Below, in pieces: positions 55,833 through 64,000 of a stretch of 64,000 bases of DNA. A model generated the notes under the pieces. It ran no database searches. It was not told the DNA's origin and saw nothing but the letters and a program-made list of their open reading frames with translations. The stretch's first letter is position 1; each line of letters starts with the position of its first letter. Position numbers and translations under genes: made by a program. Origin of the DNA: an uncultured Devosia sp. (lineage in GTDB: Bacteria > Pseudomonadota > Alphaproteobacteria > Rhizobiales > Devosiaceae); contig NZ_CAUQDV010000001.1 in assembly GCF_963517015.1 (NCBI RefSeq), positions 310,001 through 374,000 of the forward strand, read 5' to 3'.

Positions 55833-56212
55833 GCTTCAAGCCGAAAAGCGCCAGCGTCGTCTATTATGTCAGCGACATTGCCCGTACCGAGACATTCTAC
55901 AACGAGACCATGGGGGTCGAATTGACCCGCATGGAAGGTGCCGAACCCTTTTGGCTGCAGGGTCAGCTGGAGGGTGGGCTGGAAATCATCTTCTTTGAAA
56001 TGGATGCTGTGCGCGGCAGCACGCCGGCGCTGATCTTCACCGTGGATGATGGCGGTATCGACGATATCGTCGCAGCGCTGGCCGAGCAGGGCGTCACCAT
56101 CGTTACCCCGGTCAGCGAGGCTCCGGGCGGCTGGAGCGCCGACTTTCTGGACCCGGATGGCTTTGGCCTTGGGCTGTGGCAGTCGGGCGAATTGCCGCGA
56201 TCGCTGAAATAG
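55829..56212 (+). CDS. VOC/glyoxalase superfamily protein
   Basis: The 127-residue protein has the VOC beta-alpha-beta-beta-beta pattern: SASVVYYVSDIARTETFYNETMGVELTRMEGAE and the C-terminal SADFLDPDGFGLGLWQSG, with a metal-binding-like FDP motif. It may bind a small molecule or metal. Translational overlap with the sigma factor suggests it belongs to the same regulatory unit, perhaps as a sensor, but that is inference. Confidence 0.85.
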   Translation: MSFKPKSASVVYYVSDIARTETFYNETMGVELTRMEGAEPFWLQGQLEGGLEIIFFEMDAVRGSTPALIFTVDDGGIDDIVAALAEQGVTIVTPVSEAPGGWSADFLDPDGFGLGLWQSGELPRSLK

Positions 56213-56349
56213 GACGTTGCGCGGGCGCCACAACCCTCGCCTATCATGAAAAAGAAGGCTGCTGGCGGCATTTGGGTCGCCGGCATGCTTGCTGTCTCCG
56301 ATCAATGATGGCAGGATTTGGGCAATTCATATTGACTAGGATTTGCCCG

Positions 56350-56889
56350 ATGATCTTCCGCTCGCTGGCTATTGTGGCCGCTCTGCTTTCGACCAGCGCT
56401 GCCAGCATGGCTGCCGATCTGATCATCCCCACCACCCCGCAACCGATCATGGAACAGGCCGGCTTCTCCTGGGACGGAGTCTATGCCGGCGTTCAGGGTG
56501 GCGGGCTGTTCAATTCCGTCACCAGTTTTGGTGTGGTCGGCGCGCATATCGGCGTCAATTTTGTCGTTGCTGATCCCATTCTTGTCGGTGTCGAGGGCAC
56601 AGCCGAATGGCTGTTCGAAGACCTCGGCGACCTTGGCGCTTTCTATGCCAATGCGCGTCTCGGCGCCCTGGTCAGCGACGATGTGCTGATCTATGCGCTG
56701 GCCGGAACGGGTATCGAGGTCAATGCCGCTGACGAAACCATCGGCACCTACCAGCTCGGTGGCGGTGTCGAGTTTGCCGTCACCGACAGCGTTTCGCTGC
56801 GCGGCCAGCTGGTCGGCGTGGGCTTTTATGATGGCGATGATTTCCTCAATGGCACCAAGGCCACTGTTGGCGCCGGCTACCACTTCTAG
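56350..56889 (+). CDS. Small outer-membrane beta-barrel protein
   Basis: The 179-residue protein has a Sec signal (IVAALLSTSAASMA) and then eight to ten amphipathic strands ending with the phenylalanine-terminal signature VGAGYHF typical of outer-membrane barrels. The pattern WDGVYAGVQGGGLFNSV recalls the Omp25/Opa-like porin-family proteins of this order. ATG at 56350. It is followed by a terminator. Confidence 0.78.
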   Translation: MIFRSLAIVAALLSTSAASMAADLIIPTTPQPIMEQAGFSWDGVYAGVQGGGLFNSVTSFGVVGAHIGVNFVVADPILVGVEGTAEWLFEDLGDLGAFYANARLGALVSDDVLIYALAGTGIEVNAADETIGTYQLGGGVEFAVTDSVSLRGQLVGVGFYDGDDFLNGTKATVGAGYHF

Positions 56890-56995
56890 AATCCGTCTGG
56901 TGAGGTCGGGGAGTTGGGGGCACTCGCCACTCCATGGACGACACGGACGGGGATCGCGGCGCTACCGTAGTCAAACTGAAGCGATGCGATCAAGG

Positions 56996-57025
56996 AGGCG
57001 GCAATCCGAAAGGGTTGCCGCCTTT
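56996..57025 (+). terminator. Intrinsic terminator after the beta-barrel gene
   Basis: AGGCGGCAATCC-GAAA-GGGTTGCCGCCTTTT: strong GC stem with GAAA loop and T-run. Confidence 0.85.
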
Positions 57026-57104
57026 TGCTTTGGCGGCTGTCACAGAACCGTAGTGGGCCGGGAATAGAGCCAAGCCATTGCGTCAACCTCCCGGAATTTT
57101 CGTC

Positions 57105-58454
57105 ATGACTATTGCTCCCCTTTCGCGTCGCCACCTGCTGCAGCTGATGGCCGCCACTGCCCTGGTCCCGCTGGCGCAGGTCCCAGCCTTTGCCCAGGAC
57201 AGCGGCGTGCGCGCCGTGGTGCTCTCCGACCTCCATTCGGCCTATGAGCGCTTTCCGCAGCTACTGGCCGCCGTTGCCGCGCAGGTCGAAAGCGGCGCCG
57301 GTCTGATCCTCATCAACGGCGATGTGTTCGAGCTGGGCAATGTGGTCGCCACGCGCTCGGCCGGATCGGTGGACTGGGCCTTCCTTGAAAAGCTCGCGGC
57401 GCTTGCGCCGATGGTCATCAATATCGGCAATCATGAACCCGACTTCGACAATGACCTGGCCAACTTCGTTGCCCAGGCCGAAGAGATGGGCATTTTTGTC
57501 GTGAGCACGATCGTCGATAGTCGCAGCGGCGCAGCCTATGCGCCGGCCGAAGTCATGGTCAGCGTCGGTGATCGTCAGGTCCAGGTCGTGGGCATCGCGA
57601 CCGATGCCGTGAGCACCTATCCCAAGCCGACCCGCGAGATGATGACCATTCCGGCTCCGGCCGAATGGGCCGAAGAAAACCTGCCAGGCATGCTGGATCA
57701 TGACGACATCAAGGTCGTTCTCAGCCATGCCGGCGTCGTTGCCGACCGCTCCATCCTGCCCTTGCTGCCGGAAGGCACGCTGCTGGTCGGTGGTCACGAC
57801 CACCTGCGGCTTGTCCATGAAGATGCCGGCGTCGCCTATGTGCATACCGGGTCCTGGTCGAGCGTGATGACCATTGTCGATCTTGTGGCCGGCGTCGCGC
57901 CAAAGGTCACGCAGGCCGAGATCGCCCGCGACGCCGAGGGCGATGCGGAGCTGGCTGAACTGGTTGCAGCCGCCATGGCCGAGCATCTGACCGAGGAAGA
58001 GCGAGCCAGCGTCGGAGCCATGGCTTCGGCCATGACGCTTGGCGAAAGCGGCCGCTATGTCGCCCAGAAGATCGCGGAAGCGGCGGGGGCCGATATCGGT
58101 TTTATCGGTCACACGTCGCTTGGCGCGGGCTTCCCGGCCGGCGAGATCAGCCTGTTCGAGTATAATTCGGTGCTGCGCTTCGACGGCAAGATCGTGACGG
58201 CCGAAGTCGATGCGGCCACGCTCGAGGAAATCCTTGGCCGGGTCAACCAGGATGGCGACCTGCCGCTCGAAGCCCGCACCGGCGATTTCCTCTATGCCGC
58301 GCCGGAAGGCCTTGCCGACAAGGCGAGCTATATCCTGGCCGGCAATGACTGGAGCTTCATCAACCAGAAGAATTATTTCGGCCGTGAAGACCTGGTCTTT
58401 ACCGAGATCGAAGGCTTGATGCTCAAGCCGATGGTGCTCGAAACGCTGAAATAG
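57105..58454 (+). CDS. Exported metallophosphoesterase / 5'-nucleotidase-like protein
   Basis: The 449-residue protein has a twin-arginine-like signal (SRRHLLQLMAATALVPLAQVPAFA) and the two-metal phosphoesterase motifs: VVLSDLHSAYE, INGDVFE, GNHEPDFD, VVLSHAGVV and VGGHDHL. The C-terminal domain resembles 5'-nucleotidase C-terminal domains (GFIGHTSLGAGFPAGEISLFEYNSVLRFDGKIVTAEVD). It probably removes phosphate from nucleotides in the periplasm. ATG at 57105; an in-frame TTG at 57078 is less likely. Confidence 0.86.
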   Translation: MTIAPLSRRHLLQLMAATALVPLAQVPAFAQDSGVRAVVLSDLHSAYERFPQLLAAVAAQVESGAGLILINGDVFELGNVVATRSAGSVDWAFLEKLAALAPMVINIGNHEPDFDNDLANFVAQAEEMGIFVVSTIVDSRSGAAYAPAEVMVSVGDRQVQVVGIATDAVSTYPKPTREMMTIPAPAEWAEENLPGMLDHDDIKVVLSHAGVVADRSILPLLPEGTLLVGGHDHLRLVHEDAGVAYVHTGSWSSVMTIVDLVAGVAPKVTQAEIARDAEGDAELAELVAAAMAEHLTEEERASVGAMASAMTLGESGRYVAQKIAEAAGADIGFIGHTSLGAGFPAGEISLFEYNSVLRFDGKIVTAEVDAATLEEILGRVNQDGDLPLEARTGDFLYAAPEGLADKASYILAGNDWSFINQKNYFGREDLVFTEIEGLMLKPMVLETLK

Positions 58455-58467
58455 GCGATCAAAGTGT

Positions 58468-58511
58468 GGGTTGTGGCCGGTCCTCTTCACCAAACGGACC
58501 GGTTGCAACCC
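58468..58511 (+). terminator. Long hairpin 3' of the phosphoesterase gene
   Basis: A 16-bp stem (58468-58483 with 58496-58511, loop of 12) holds three G-U pairs consistent only with plus-strand RNA. No U-run follows, so it is a 3'-end structure rather than a textbook terminator. Confidence 0.55.
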
Positions 58512-58687
58512 CGCATTGCGCTGGCTCGCCTTGTGCCATGGGCTATCCTCATGTAAGGAGCGCGCCAACTGGCCGGCGTCTGATCCGCCCCGGCTGAAAA
58601 TCCAGAAAGCTTGATCCCGATAGGCAGCCCACCCGAGAGATATCCCGTGGGGCGGTTTTGTGGATCGTGCAAACAAGGCTGACCGAC

Positions 58688-60502
58688 ATGTCTTTGCGCA
58701 ATATCGCTATCATCGCCCACGTTGACCACGGCAAGACCACGCTGATCGACGTCCTGCTCAAGCAGTCCGGCTCCTTCCGCGAAAACGAACGCGTCGAAGA
58801 ACGCGCCATGGACAGCAATGATATCGAGCGTGAGCGCGGCATCACCATTCTGGCCAAGGTTACGTCCCTGCTGTGGAACGAGACCCGTATCAATATCGTC
58901 GACACCCCCGGCCACGCCGACTTTGGCGGCGAAGTCGAGCGCATCCTGTCGATGGTCGATGGCGTGGTGATCCTGGTCGACGCGGCCGAAGGCCCGATGC
59001 CCCAGACCAAGTTCGTGCTGGGCAAGGCGCTGGCCCAGGGCCTGCGTCCGATCGTTGCGATCAACAAGATCGACAAGTCCGACGAGCGTCACCTCGAAGT
59101 GCTCGAAGAAATTTTCGACCTGTTCATCGCGCTCGACGCGACTCCCGAACAGCTCGACTTCCCGGTGCTCTACGGTTCGGCCAAGCAGGGCTGGATGGCC
59201 GAAGACCCGGCTGGCCCCAAGGAAACCCTGGCGCCGCTGCTCGACAAGGTCGTGGCTCACGTTCCCGAGCCGACCGTCGAGGAAGGCCCGTTCCGCATGC
59301 TGGTCACCACCATCGAGCGCAACCCGTTCCTCGGCCGTATCCTGACCGGCCGCATTGCGTCGGGCACGGTCAAGGCCGGCGATCCGATCCACACGCTCAA
59401 CCGTGAAGGCAAGGAAGTCGAAAAGGGCCGCGTCTCGAAGGTTCTGGCGTTCCGTGGCCTCGAGCGTACCCCGGTCGATATCGGCGAAGCCGGCGACATC
59501 GTCGCCATTGCCGGTCTTGTGACCTCGACCGTGGCCGACACGATCTGCGTGCCTGCCGTCACCACCCCGATCACCGCCAAGCCGATCGATCCGCCCACCC
59601 TGTCGGTGACCTTCCGCATCAATGACGGCCCGCTGGCCGGTCGCGAAGGCGACAAGGTGCAGTCGCGCGTCATCCGTGAACGCCTGTTCCGCGAAGCCGA
59701 AGGCAATGTCGCCATCCGCGTCACGCCCGGCGATGACAATGACTCCTATGACGTGGCTGGCCGCGGCGAATTGCAGCTTGCCGTGCTGATTGAAAACATG
59801 CGTCGCGAAGGCTTCGAGCTGACCATCGGTCGCCCGAAGGTGCTGATGCAGGATATCGGCGGCGCGCGCCATGAGCCGGTCGAAGAGGTCATCATCGACG
59901 TCGACGACGAGCATACCGGTTCGGTCGTGCAGAAGCTGACCGAGCGCAAGGGCGAGCTGACTGACATGCGCCCGTCGGGCGTCGGCCGTACCCGTATCAA
60001 GCTGCTGGTTCCGACCCGCTCGCTGATCGGCTACCAGCCGGAACTGCTGTCCGATACCCGCGGCACCGCCATCTTCAACCGCCTGTTCCACTCCTTCGTG
60101 CCCTTCAAGGGCGACCTGCCGGGTCGTCGCACGGGCGTGCTGATCTCCAATGGCACGGGCCAGTCGGTGGCTTTCGCGCTGTGGAACCTCGAAGACCGCG
60201 GCCCGATCATGATCGATGCCGGCGTCGACATCTATGAAGGCATGATCATCGGCGAGCACAGCCGCGAGAACGACCTTGAAGTGAATGCGCTCAAGGGCAA
60301 GCAGCTGACCAACATCCGCACCACCTCCAAGGACGAAGCGGTGCGCCTGACCACGCCCAAGAAGCTGACGCTGGAACAGTCGCTCGGCTATATCGCCGAA
60401 GACGAATATGTCGAGGTCACGCCCAAGTCGATCCGTCTGCGCAAGATCTGGCTCGATCCCAATGATCGCAAGCGCATGAGCCGTGCCGCCAAGACGGCGT
60501 AA
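58688..60502 (+). CDS. typA: Translational GTPase TypA/BipA
   Basis: TypA/BipA is a ribosome-binding GTPase active under stress and in large-subunit assembly. The 604-residue protein has the P-loop AHVDHGKTTL (8-17), ERERGITILAK, VDTPGHADFGGEVER, and NKIDKSDER. The C-terminal unique domain is complete. ATG at 58688. A shadow ORF of 590 residues lies opposite and is rejected. Confidence 0.97.
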   Translation: MSLRNIAIIAHVDHGKTTLIDVLLKQSGSFRENERVEERAMDSNDIERERGITILAKVTSLLWNETRINIVDTPGHADFGGEVERILSMVDGVVILVDAAEGPMPQTKFVLGKALAQGLRPIVAINKIDKSDERHLEVLEEIFDLFIALDATPEQLDFPVLYGSAKQGWMAEDPAGPKETLAPLLDKVVAHVPEPTVEEGPFRMLVTTIERNPFLGRILTGRIASGTVKAGDPIHTLNREGKEVEKGRVSKVLAFRGLERTPVDIGEAGDIVAIAGLVTSTVADTICVPAVTTPITAKPIDPPTLSVTFRINDGPLAGREGDKVQSRVIRERLFREAEGNVAIRVTPGDDNDSYDVAGRGELQLAVLIENMRREGFELTIGRPKVLMQDIGGARHEPVEEVIIDVDDEHTGSVVQKLTERKGELTDMRPSGVGRTRIKLLVPTRSLIGYQPELLSDTRGTAIFNRLFHSFVPFKGDLPGRRTGVLISNGTGQSVAFALWNLEDRGPIMIDAGVDIYEGMIIGEHSRENDLEVNALKGKQLTNIRTTSKDEAVRLTTPKKLTLEQSLGYIAEDEYVEVTPKSIRLRKIWLDPNDRKRMSRAAKTA

Positions 60503-60515
60503 TTGATGACTATCG

Positions 60516-60550
60516 AGGGCCCCGCGGAAACGTCGGGGCCCTTACTTTTT
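60516..60550 (+). terminator. Intrinsic terminator after typA
   Basis: AGGGCCCCG (60516-60524) pairs with CGGGGCCCT (60534-60542), followed by TACTTTTT. Confidence 0.75.
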
Positions 60551-60602
60551 GTTGGGGTTTACCCTTCACCTTCCGGGCAAACTGAATCAAGGAGACTGCC
60601 GC

Positions 60603-61220
60603 ATGACCGACTGGATCATCCAGACCATTTCCGAATTGGGATATCTGGGGATTTTCCTCGTCATGCTGGCCGAGTCCATATTCCCACCCATTCCCAGTGA
60701 GCTGATCATTCCTTTTGCCGGCTTTGCCGCCGCCAATGGGGACCTCAACCTGTTCGGCGTTCTGGCTGCTGCGACCGTGGGTGCGGTGGTGGGCATGCTG
60801 CCCTGGTATTATGCCGGCAAGCTCTTCGGGCTGACCCGCGTGCGGATGCTGGCCGACAAGTTCGGGCGCTTCATGGCCTTCAACGCCGACGAGATCGACA
60901 TTGCGGTCAAATGGTTCACACGCTTTGGCCCGTTGATCGTGCTGTTCGGCCGGCTGATCCCGCTGATCCGCACGCTGATCTCGATTCCCGCCGGGCTTTC
61001 GAAAATGCCGCTGCCGGTGTTCCTGCTCGCCTCGACCACGGGCGCGCTGATCTGGAACACCTTCCTCACCATGGCCGGCTTTATCCTCCACGAGCACTAC
61101 GAGCAGATCGAAGTCATTCTCGATCCGCTGAGCTATGTGGTGCTGGGTCTGGTCGTGGTGCTCTACCTGCTCAAAGTAGCGACCTGGAAGCCGAGCAAGG
61201 TGCAGGCCATTCGGCCTTAG
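60603..61220 (+). CDS. DedA-family membrane protein
   Basis: DedA proteins are inner-membrane proteins linked to membrane potential and phospholipid flipping. The 205-residue protein has the family ELGYLGIFLVMLAESIFPPIPSELIIPFAGFAA, RFGPLIVLFGRLIPLIRTLISIPAGLSKMPL and TTGALIWNT. AAGGAG precedes the ATG at 60603. Confidence 0.9.
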   Translation: MTDWIIQTISELGYLGIFLVMLAESIFPPIPSELIIPFAGFAAANGDLNLFGVLAAATVGAVVGMLPWYYAGKLFGLTRVRMLADKFGRFMAFNADEIDIAVKWFTRFGPLIVLFGRLIPLIRTLISIPAGLSKMPLPVFLLASTTGALIWNTFLTMAGFILHEHYEQIEVILDPLSYVVLGLVVVLYLLKVATWKPSKVQAIRP

Positions 61221-61226
61221 GCCTCA

Positions 61227-61276
61227 TGGCCTTCTCGCCTCAAATCGCTCCACCGGAGCGATTTGCCCTGCGGGAC
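61227..61276 (+). repeat. Dispersed hairpin element, copy B
   Basis: 50-nt element 43/50 identical to 5438-5487. Core stem 61241-61251 with 61255-61265 is a perfect 11-bp inverted repeat, loop ACC. Confidence 0.7.
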
Positions 61277-61407
61277 GGCTCGAAGAATCGCAATCTGCGA
61301 GACATTCGCATTCTGCAAGGCATGGCATTGCCGCAAAATGGGAATGTTCACAGGGGCTTAATGTTTGGCCCCCGGTTTGCGGCCTCCCGCAACTGGCACG
61401 CTTCCTG

Positions 61408-61515
61408 CAACGGGAGTGCTGTCCGGGTTGTTGTTTTGCGTACCGGACCCAAAGTCATTGGAGCCCCGTTCCGCTGGGTCGGAGCGGGGCTCTCTTGCTC
61501 CCGGACAGCGCCCTT
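61408..61515 (+). ncRNA. Candidate structured RNA or 5' leader before yggT
   Basis: A 10-bp perfect closing stem (61418-61427 with 61500-61509) encloses a 13-bp hairpin (61461-61473 with 61480-61492). One G-U pair in the inner stem fits plus-strand RNA only. It ends about 55 nt before yggT, so a leader or small RNA is possible. No known family is recognised. Confidence 0.45.
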
Positions 61516-61569
61516 GTCCGAAACGCGCCCAGTCATTAGATAGGGCAGACCTTTTCTCCGGAGACGCCC

Positions 61570-61872
61570 ATGCGCGCCGTGCTCGACATCATCCTCCTGA
61601 TCCTCGATCTTTATCGCTGGGTGCTGATCGCCATGATCATCATGAGCTGGCTGATCTCCTTCAATGTCATCAATACGCGCAATGCCTTCGTCGAGGGCCT
61701 GTGGCGCGTGCTCAACCAGCTGACCGAGCCGGTGCTGCGCCCGATCCGTCGCTTCATGCCCAATTTCTCGGGCCTCGATATTTCGCCGATCATCGCATTC
61801 CTCTTGATCTTCTTCATCCAGCAGATCATCGGCTATTACATCTATCCGGCCGTGGTCCGCGGCGGTCTCTGA
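61570..61872 (+). CDS. YggT-family integral membrane protein
   Basis: The 100-residue protein has two YggT repeats: LLILDLYRWVLIAMIIMSWLISFNVINTRN and PVLRPIRRFMPNFSGLDISPIIAFLLIFFIQQIIGYYI. The family affects osmotic stress or division-site proteins in various bacteria. GGAG lies upstream of the ATG at 61570. The DUF167 gene follows, a normal neighbour. Confidence 0.9.
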   Translation: MRAVLDIILLILDLYRWVLIAMIIMSWLISFNVINTRNAFVEGLWRVLNQLTEPVLRPIRRFMPNFSGLDISPIIAFLLIFFIQQIIGYYIYPAVVRGGL

Positions 61873-61876
61873 CCCC

Positions 61877-62203
61877 TTGGATGCGTCCAAATGCTTCAGG
61901 CTCAACCCCGCCGGGTTGAGCCTTTTTCTTCGCGTCACGCCCAATGCCGGGCAGGACCGCATCGAGGGCGTCGAGCAGCGCGATGACGGCACGGCCGTGT
62001 TGCGTGTTCGGGTCGCTGCCGTGCCCGACAAGGGCAAGGCCAATGCGGCAGTGATTGCGCTCCTTGCCAAGGCGCTCGGCCTCCCCAAGTCATCGCTCAG
62101 TCTGGCGAACGGCGAGACCAGTCGCTTCAAGACCATCGCCATCCACGGCGACGGCGACGCATTGTCCCGTACCGTCGAGAAATTGCCTGCCGCGACAAAA
62201 TAG
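61877..62203 (+). CDS. DUF167/YggU-family protein
   Basis: The 108-residue protein has VTPNAGQDRIEGVEQRDDGTAVLRVRVAAVPDKGKANAAVIALLAKALGLPKSSLSLANGETSRFKTI, the DUF167 signature. Function unknown. The TTG at 61877 is the first start, four bases after yggT, and the exact start is uncertain. It is in the standard yggT-yggU arrangement. Confidence 0.88.
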   Translation: MDASKCFRLNPAGLSLFLRVTPNAGQDRIEGVEQRDDGTAVLRVRVAAVPDKGKANAAVIALLAKALGLPKSSLSLANGETSRFKTIAIHGDGDALSRTVEKLPAATK

Positions 62204-62214
62204 CGCAATTTCCA

Positions 62215-62242
62215 TTGCTTACCTCTCCAATCCGTCTAATCT
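62215..62242 (+). promoter_or_regulatory. Possible promoter of hppA
   Basis: TTGCTT (62215-62220), 16-bp spacer, TAATCT (62237-62242), in the gap before hppA. Matches to sigma70 boxes are partial. Confidence 0.35.
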
Positions 62243-62337
62243 TCTCTTGGAAGGGGCTCGTAGGAGGCGTGTTGCGTCGGTTGGAGGACCGGCCCCACAC
62301 GGATGAGACCCTCGGAGGAAATTAGAGGGACTGATCT

Positions 62338-64000
62338 ATGACTTTGGCACTCTGGCTGATCGTCGTGTGTGGCGCTCTGTCCATCGTCTATGGCGTCTAT
62401 ACGACGCAACAATTGCTCGCCGCCGACGCCGGTTCGGCCCGCATGCAGGAAATCTCGGCAGCCGTCCGGGAAGGAGCAACGGCCTATCTCAAGCGTCAAT
62501 ATGCAACCATCGGCATTGTCGGCGTGGTGATCCTGATCGCCGCCTTCCTGCTGCTGGGTGTCTATGCTGCCGTCGGCTTCCTGCTCGGTGCGGTGCTTTC
62601 GGGCGCGGCCGGCTTTATCGGCATGAATGTGTCCGTCAGGGCCAATGTGCGCGTGGCCCAGGCGGCGGTCGGCTCGCTGGCCAAGGGTCTCGACCTTGCC
62701 TTCAAGTCCGGCGCGGTTACCGGCATGCTGGTGGCTGGCTTGGGCCTGCTGGGTGTCACCCTCTATTTCATCATTCTGACGCAGATGCTGGGCTTCGAGC
62801 CCACCAGCCGCACGGTCATCGATGCCTTGGTCGCGCTGAGCTTCGGTGCATCGCTGATTTCGATCTTTGCCCGTCTGGGCGGCGGTATCTTCACCAAGGG
62901 TGCTGACGTGGGCGGCGACATGGTTGGCAAGGTCGAAGCCGGCATTCCCGAAGACGATCCGCGCAATCCGGCGACGATTGCCGATAACGTCGGCGACAAT
63001 GTCGGCGACTGCGCCGGCATGGCGGCCGATCTCTTCGAAACCTATGTGGTGACCATTGTCGCCACCATGGTGCTTGCCGCCATCATCCTGCCCGACGCCT
63101 TCAAGCTGATCGGCATGGTGCTGCCGCTGGCGATCGGCGGCGCCTGCGTGGTCACCTCGATCATCGGCACCTATTTCGTGAAACTGGGCGCTGACAACAA
63201 CATCATGGGCGCGCTTTACAAGGGCATCATCGCCACCGGCGTGCTGTCGCTGATCGCACTACTGCCGGTGCTGTGGATGGTGTTCGGCGATCTCAATGTG
63301 GCTATCGAGGCCTCCGACAAGACCTTTACGCCATGGTCGTTGTTCTGGTGCGGCGTGGCTGGCCTCGTCATAACCGGGCTGATCATCGTCATCACCGAAT
63401 ATTACACCGGCACCGATCGGCGCCCGGTCAATTCCATTGCCGAGGCTTCGGTTACCGGCCATGGCACCAATGTCATCCAGGGCCTCGCCGTGTCGCTGGA
63501 ATCGACGGCCCTGCCGGCGCTGGTGATCATTGCCGGCATCATCGTCACCTATAATCTGGCCGGTCTTTTCGGCATCGCCTTTGCCGTGGCGACCATGCTG
63601 GCGCTGGCCGGCATCGTCGTGGCGCTCGATGCTTTCGGTCCGGTCACCGACAATGCCGGCGGCATTGCCGAAATGGCCGGTCTCGACAAGGAAGTGCGCC
63701 ACAATACCGACGCGCTGGACGCCGTCGGCAATACAACCAAGGCCGTCACCAAGGGCTATGCCATCGGCTCGGCCGGCCTGGGAGCGCTGGTGCTGTTCGC
63801 CGCCTATACGCAGGACCTGATCTACTTCTCCCGCGAGGCGGTGGAAGGCTCGTTCTTCTACGGGCTCGAAGCCCTGACTTTCTCGCTGGCAGACCCCTAT
63901 GTCGTGGTCGGCCTGCTGTTTGGTGGCCTGTTGCCCTTCCTCTTTGGCGGCATGTCGATGACGGCCGTCGGCCGCGCAGCGCAGGCCGTGGTGGTGGAAG
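62338..64000 (+). CDS. hppA: K+-independent membrane-bound proton pyrophosphatase (5' part)
   Basis: HppA pumps protons across the membrane with pyrophosphate hydrolysis. 554 codons are visible and the frame remains open at the window end, so the C-terminus is missing. The substrate-binding core is present: TKGADVGGDMVGKVEAGIPEDDPRNPATIADNVGDNVGD, and an early AREGATAYLKRQY-like segment. NTTKAVTKGYAIGSAG (about residue 466) carries Lys and Thr at the positions that mark K+-independent enzymes. AGAGGGA precedes the ATG. Confidence 0.95.
   Translation, partial: MTLALWLIVVCGALSIVYGVYTTQQLLAADAGSARMQEISAAVREGATAYLKRQYATIGIVGVVILIAAFLLLGVYAAVGFLLGAVLSGAAGFIGMNVSVRANVRVAQAAVGSLAKGLDLAFKSGAVTGMLVAGLGLLGVTLYFIILTQMLGFEPTSRTVIDALVALSFGASLISIFARLGGGIFTKGADVGGDMVGKVEAGIPEDDPRNPATIADNVGDNVGDCAGMAADLFETYVVTIVATMVLAAIILPDAFKLIGMVLPLAIGGACVVTSIIGTYFVKLGADNNIMGALYKGIIATGVLSLIALLPVLWMVFGDLNVAIEASDKTFTPWSLFWCGVAGLVITGLIIVITEYYTGTDRRPVNSIAEASVTGHGTNVIQGLAVSLESTALPALVIIAGIIVTYNLAGLFGIAFAVATMLALAGIVVALDAFGPVTDNAGGIAEMAGLDKEVRHNTDALDAVGNTTKAVTKGYAIGSAGLGALVLFAAYTQDLIYFSREAVEGSFFYGLEALTFSLADPYVVVGLLFGGLLPFLFGGMSMTAVGRAAQAVVVE

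Larger units (their letters stand above)
61221..61569. other. Gene-free structured region between dedA and yggT
   Basis: 349 bp without a convincing ORF. It contains copy B of the dispersed hairpin element (61227-61276) and a folded segment (61408-61515) just upstream of yggT. A small rightward frame here shows no family features. Confidence 0.6.

Noticed and set aside
58487..60259. 590-codon open frame on the - strand opposite typA
   Set aside because: Antisense shadow of typA for the same reason.

Overview
The window is a 64 kb piece of a GC-rich alphaproteobacterial chromosome. It looks like the order Hyphomicrobiales, and a Devosia-like organism is my best guess. Supports are the hemE / rho-mnmE-mnmG-rsmG-parA-parB block, the rsmB-heparinase-purH block, acnA followed by a DUF1223 gene, IalB-family proteins, CtrA-type (TTAA-N7-TTAA) and GANTC sites, and a K+-independent H+-pyrophosphatase. 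The genus is inference. I saw no transposase, prophage, CRISPR array, tRNA or rRNA gene.

Layout. 1-3326: secB, then dnaQ, coaE, aroE and maf transcribed leftward. 3327-3769: a 443-bp gene-free stretch with DnaA-box-like 9-mers, two perfect CtrA boxes and seven GANTC sites, which I call the probable chromosomal origin. 3770-12620: hemE, hemJ, rho, mnmE, mnmG, rsmG, parA and parB run rightward, away from that origin, and seven parS or parS-like sites lie between 5.5 and 20.1 kb. Origin, partition proteins and centromere sites together form the replication/segregation centre. 12.7-26.4 kb: holA-lptE-leuS, the PLP-homeostasis protein, a CenR-like response regulator, a cyclic-nucleotide-binding protein, xth, rplS, trmD-rimM (no rpsP), leuC coupled to a small zincin, and a polysaccharide flippase. 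26.5-36.6 kb: purH, heparinase-like protein, rsmB, htpX, an SDHAF4-like protein, a ParD/ParE-type toxin-antitoxin pair, a START-fold protein, a 47-residue Flp pilin and a ccmG-D-C-B-A cytochrome c maturation operon.

36.7-48.8 kb: acnA, a flavodoxin-fold oxidoreductase, DUF1223, a candidate leftward small RNA, DUF2794, a secreted protein, GNAT, a Bax-inhibitor-1 protein, thpR, two tandem IalB-family proteins, three tiny membrane ORFs, rlmN coupled to an HNH protein, a Pmp3-like peptide and a LysE exporter. 48.8-64 kb: argG, a PAS-PAS-GGDEF-EAL protein, membrane PQQ glucose dehydrogenase, an ECF sigma factor coupled to a VOC protein, a beta-barrel protein, a 5'-nucleotidase-like phosphoesterase, typA, dedA, a structured intergenic region, yggT, a DUF167 gene and the 5' part of hppA, cut by the window end.

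Most of the window is core housekeeping. The points I find most worth a second look are non-coding: the origin with cell-cycle regulator sites, the parS cluster (two sites inside rsmG, one inside the parB terminator), an orphan leftward terminator with an RNA-like stem at 41.05-41.2 kb, two families of dispersed palindromes whose copies show compensatory changes, and a folded region before yggT. The cluster of tiny membrane ORFs at 45.7-46.2 kb is the most unusual coding feature.
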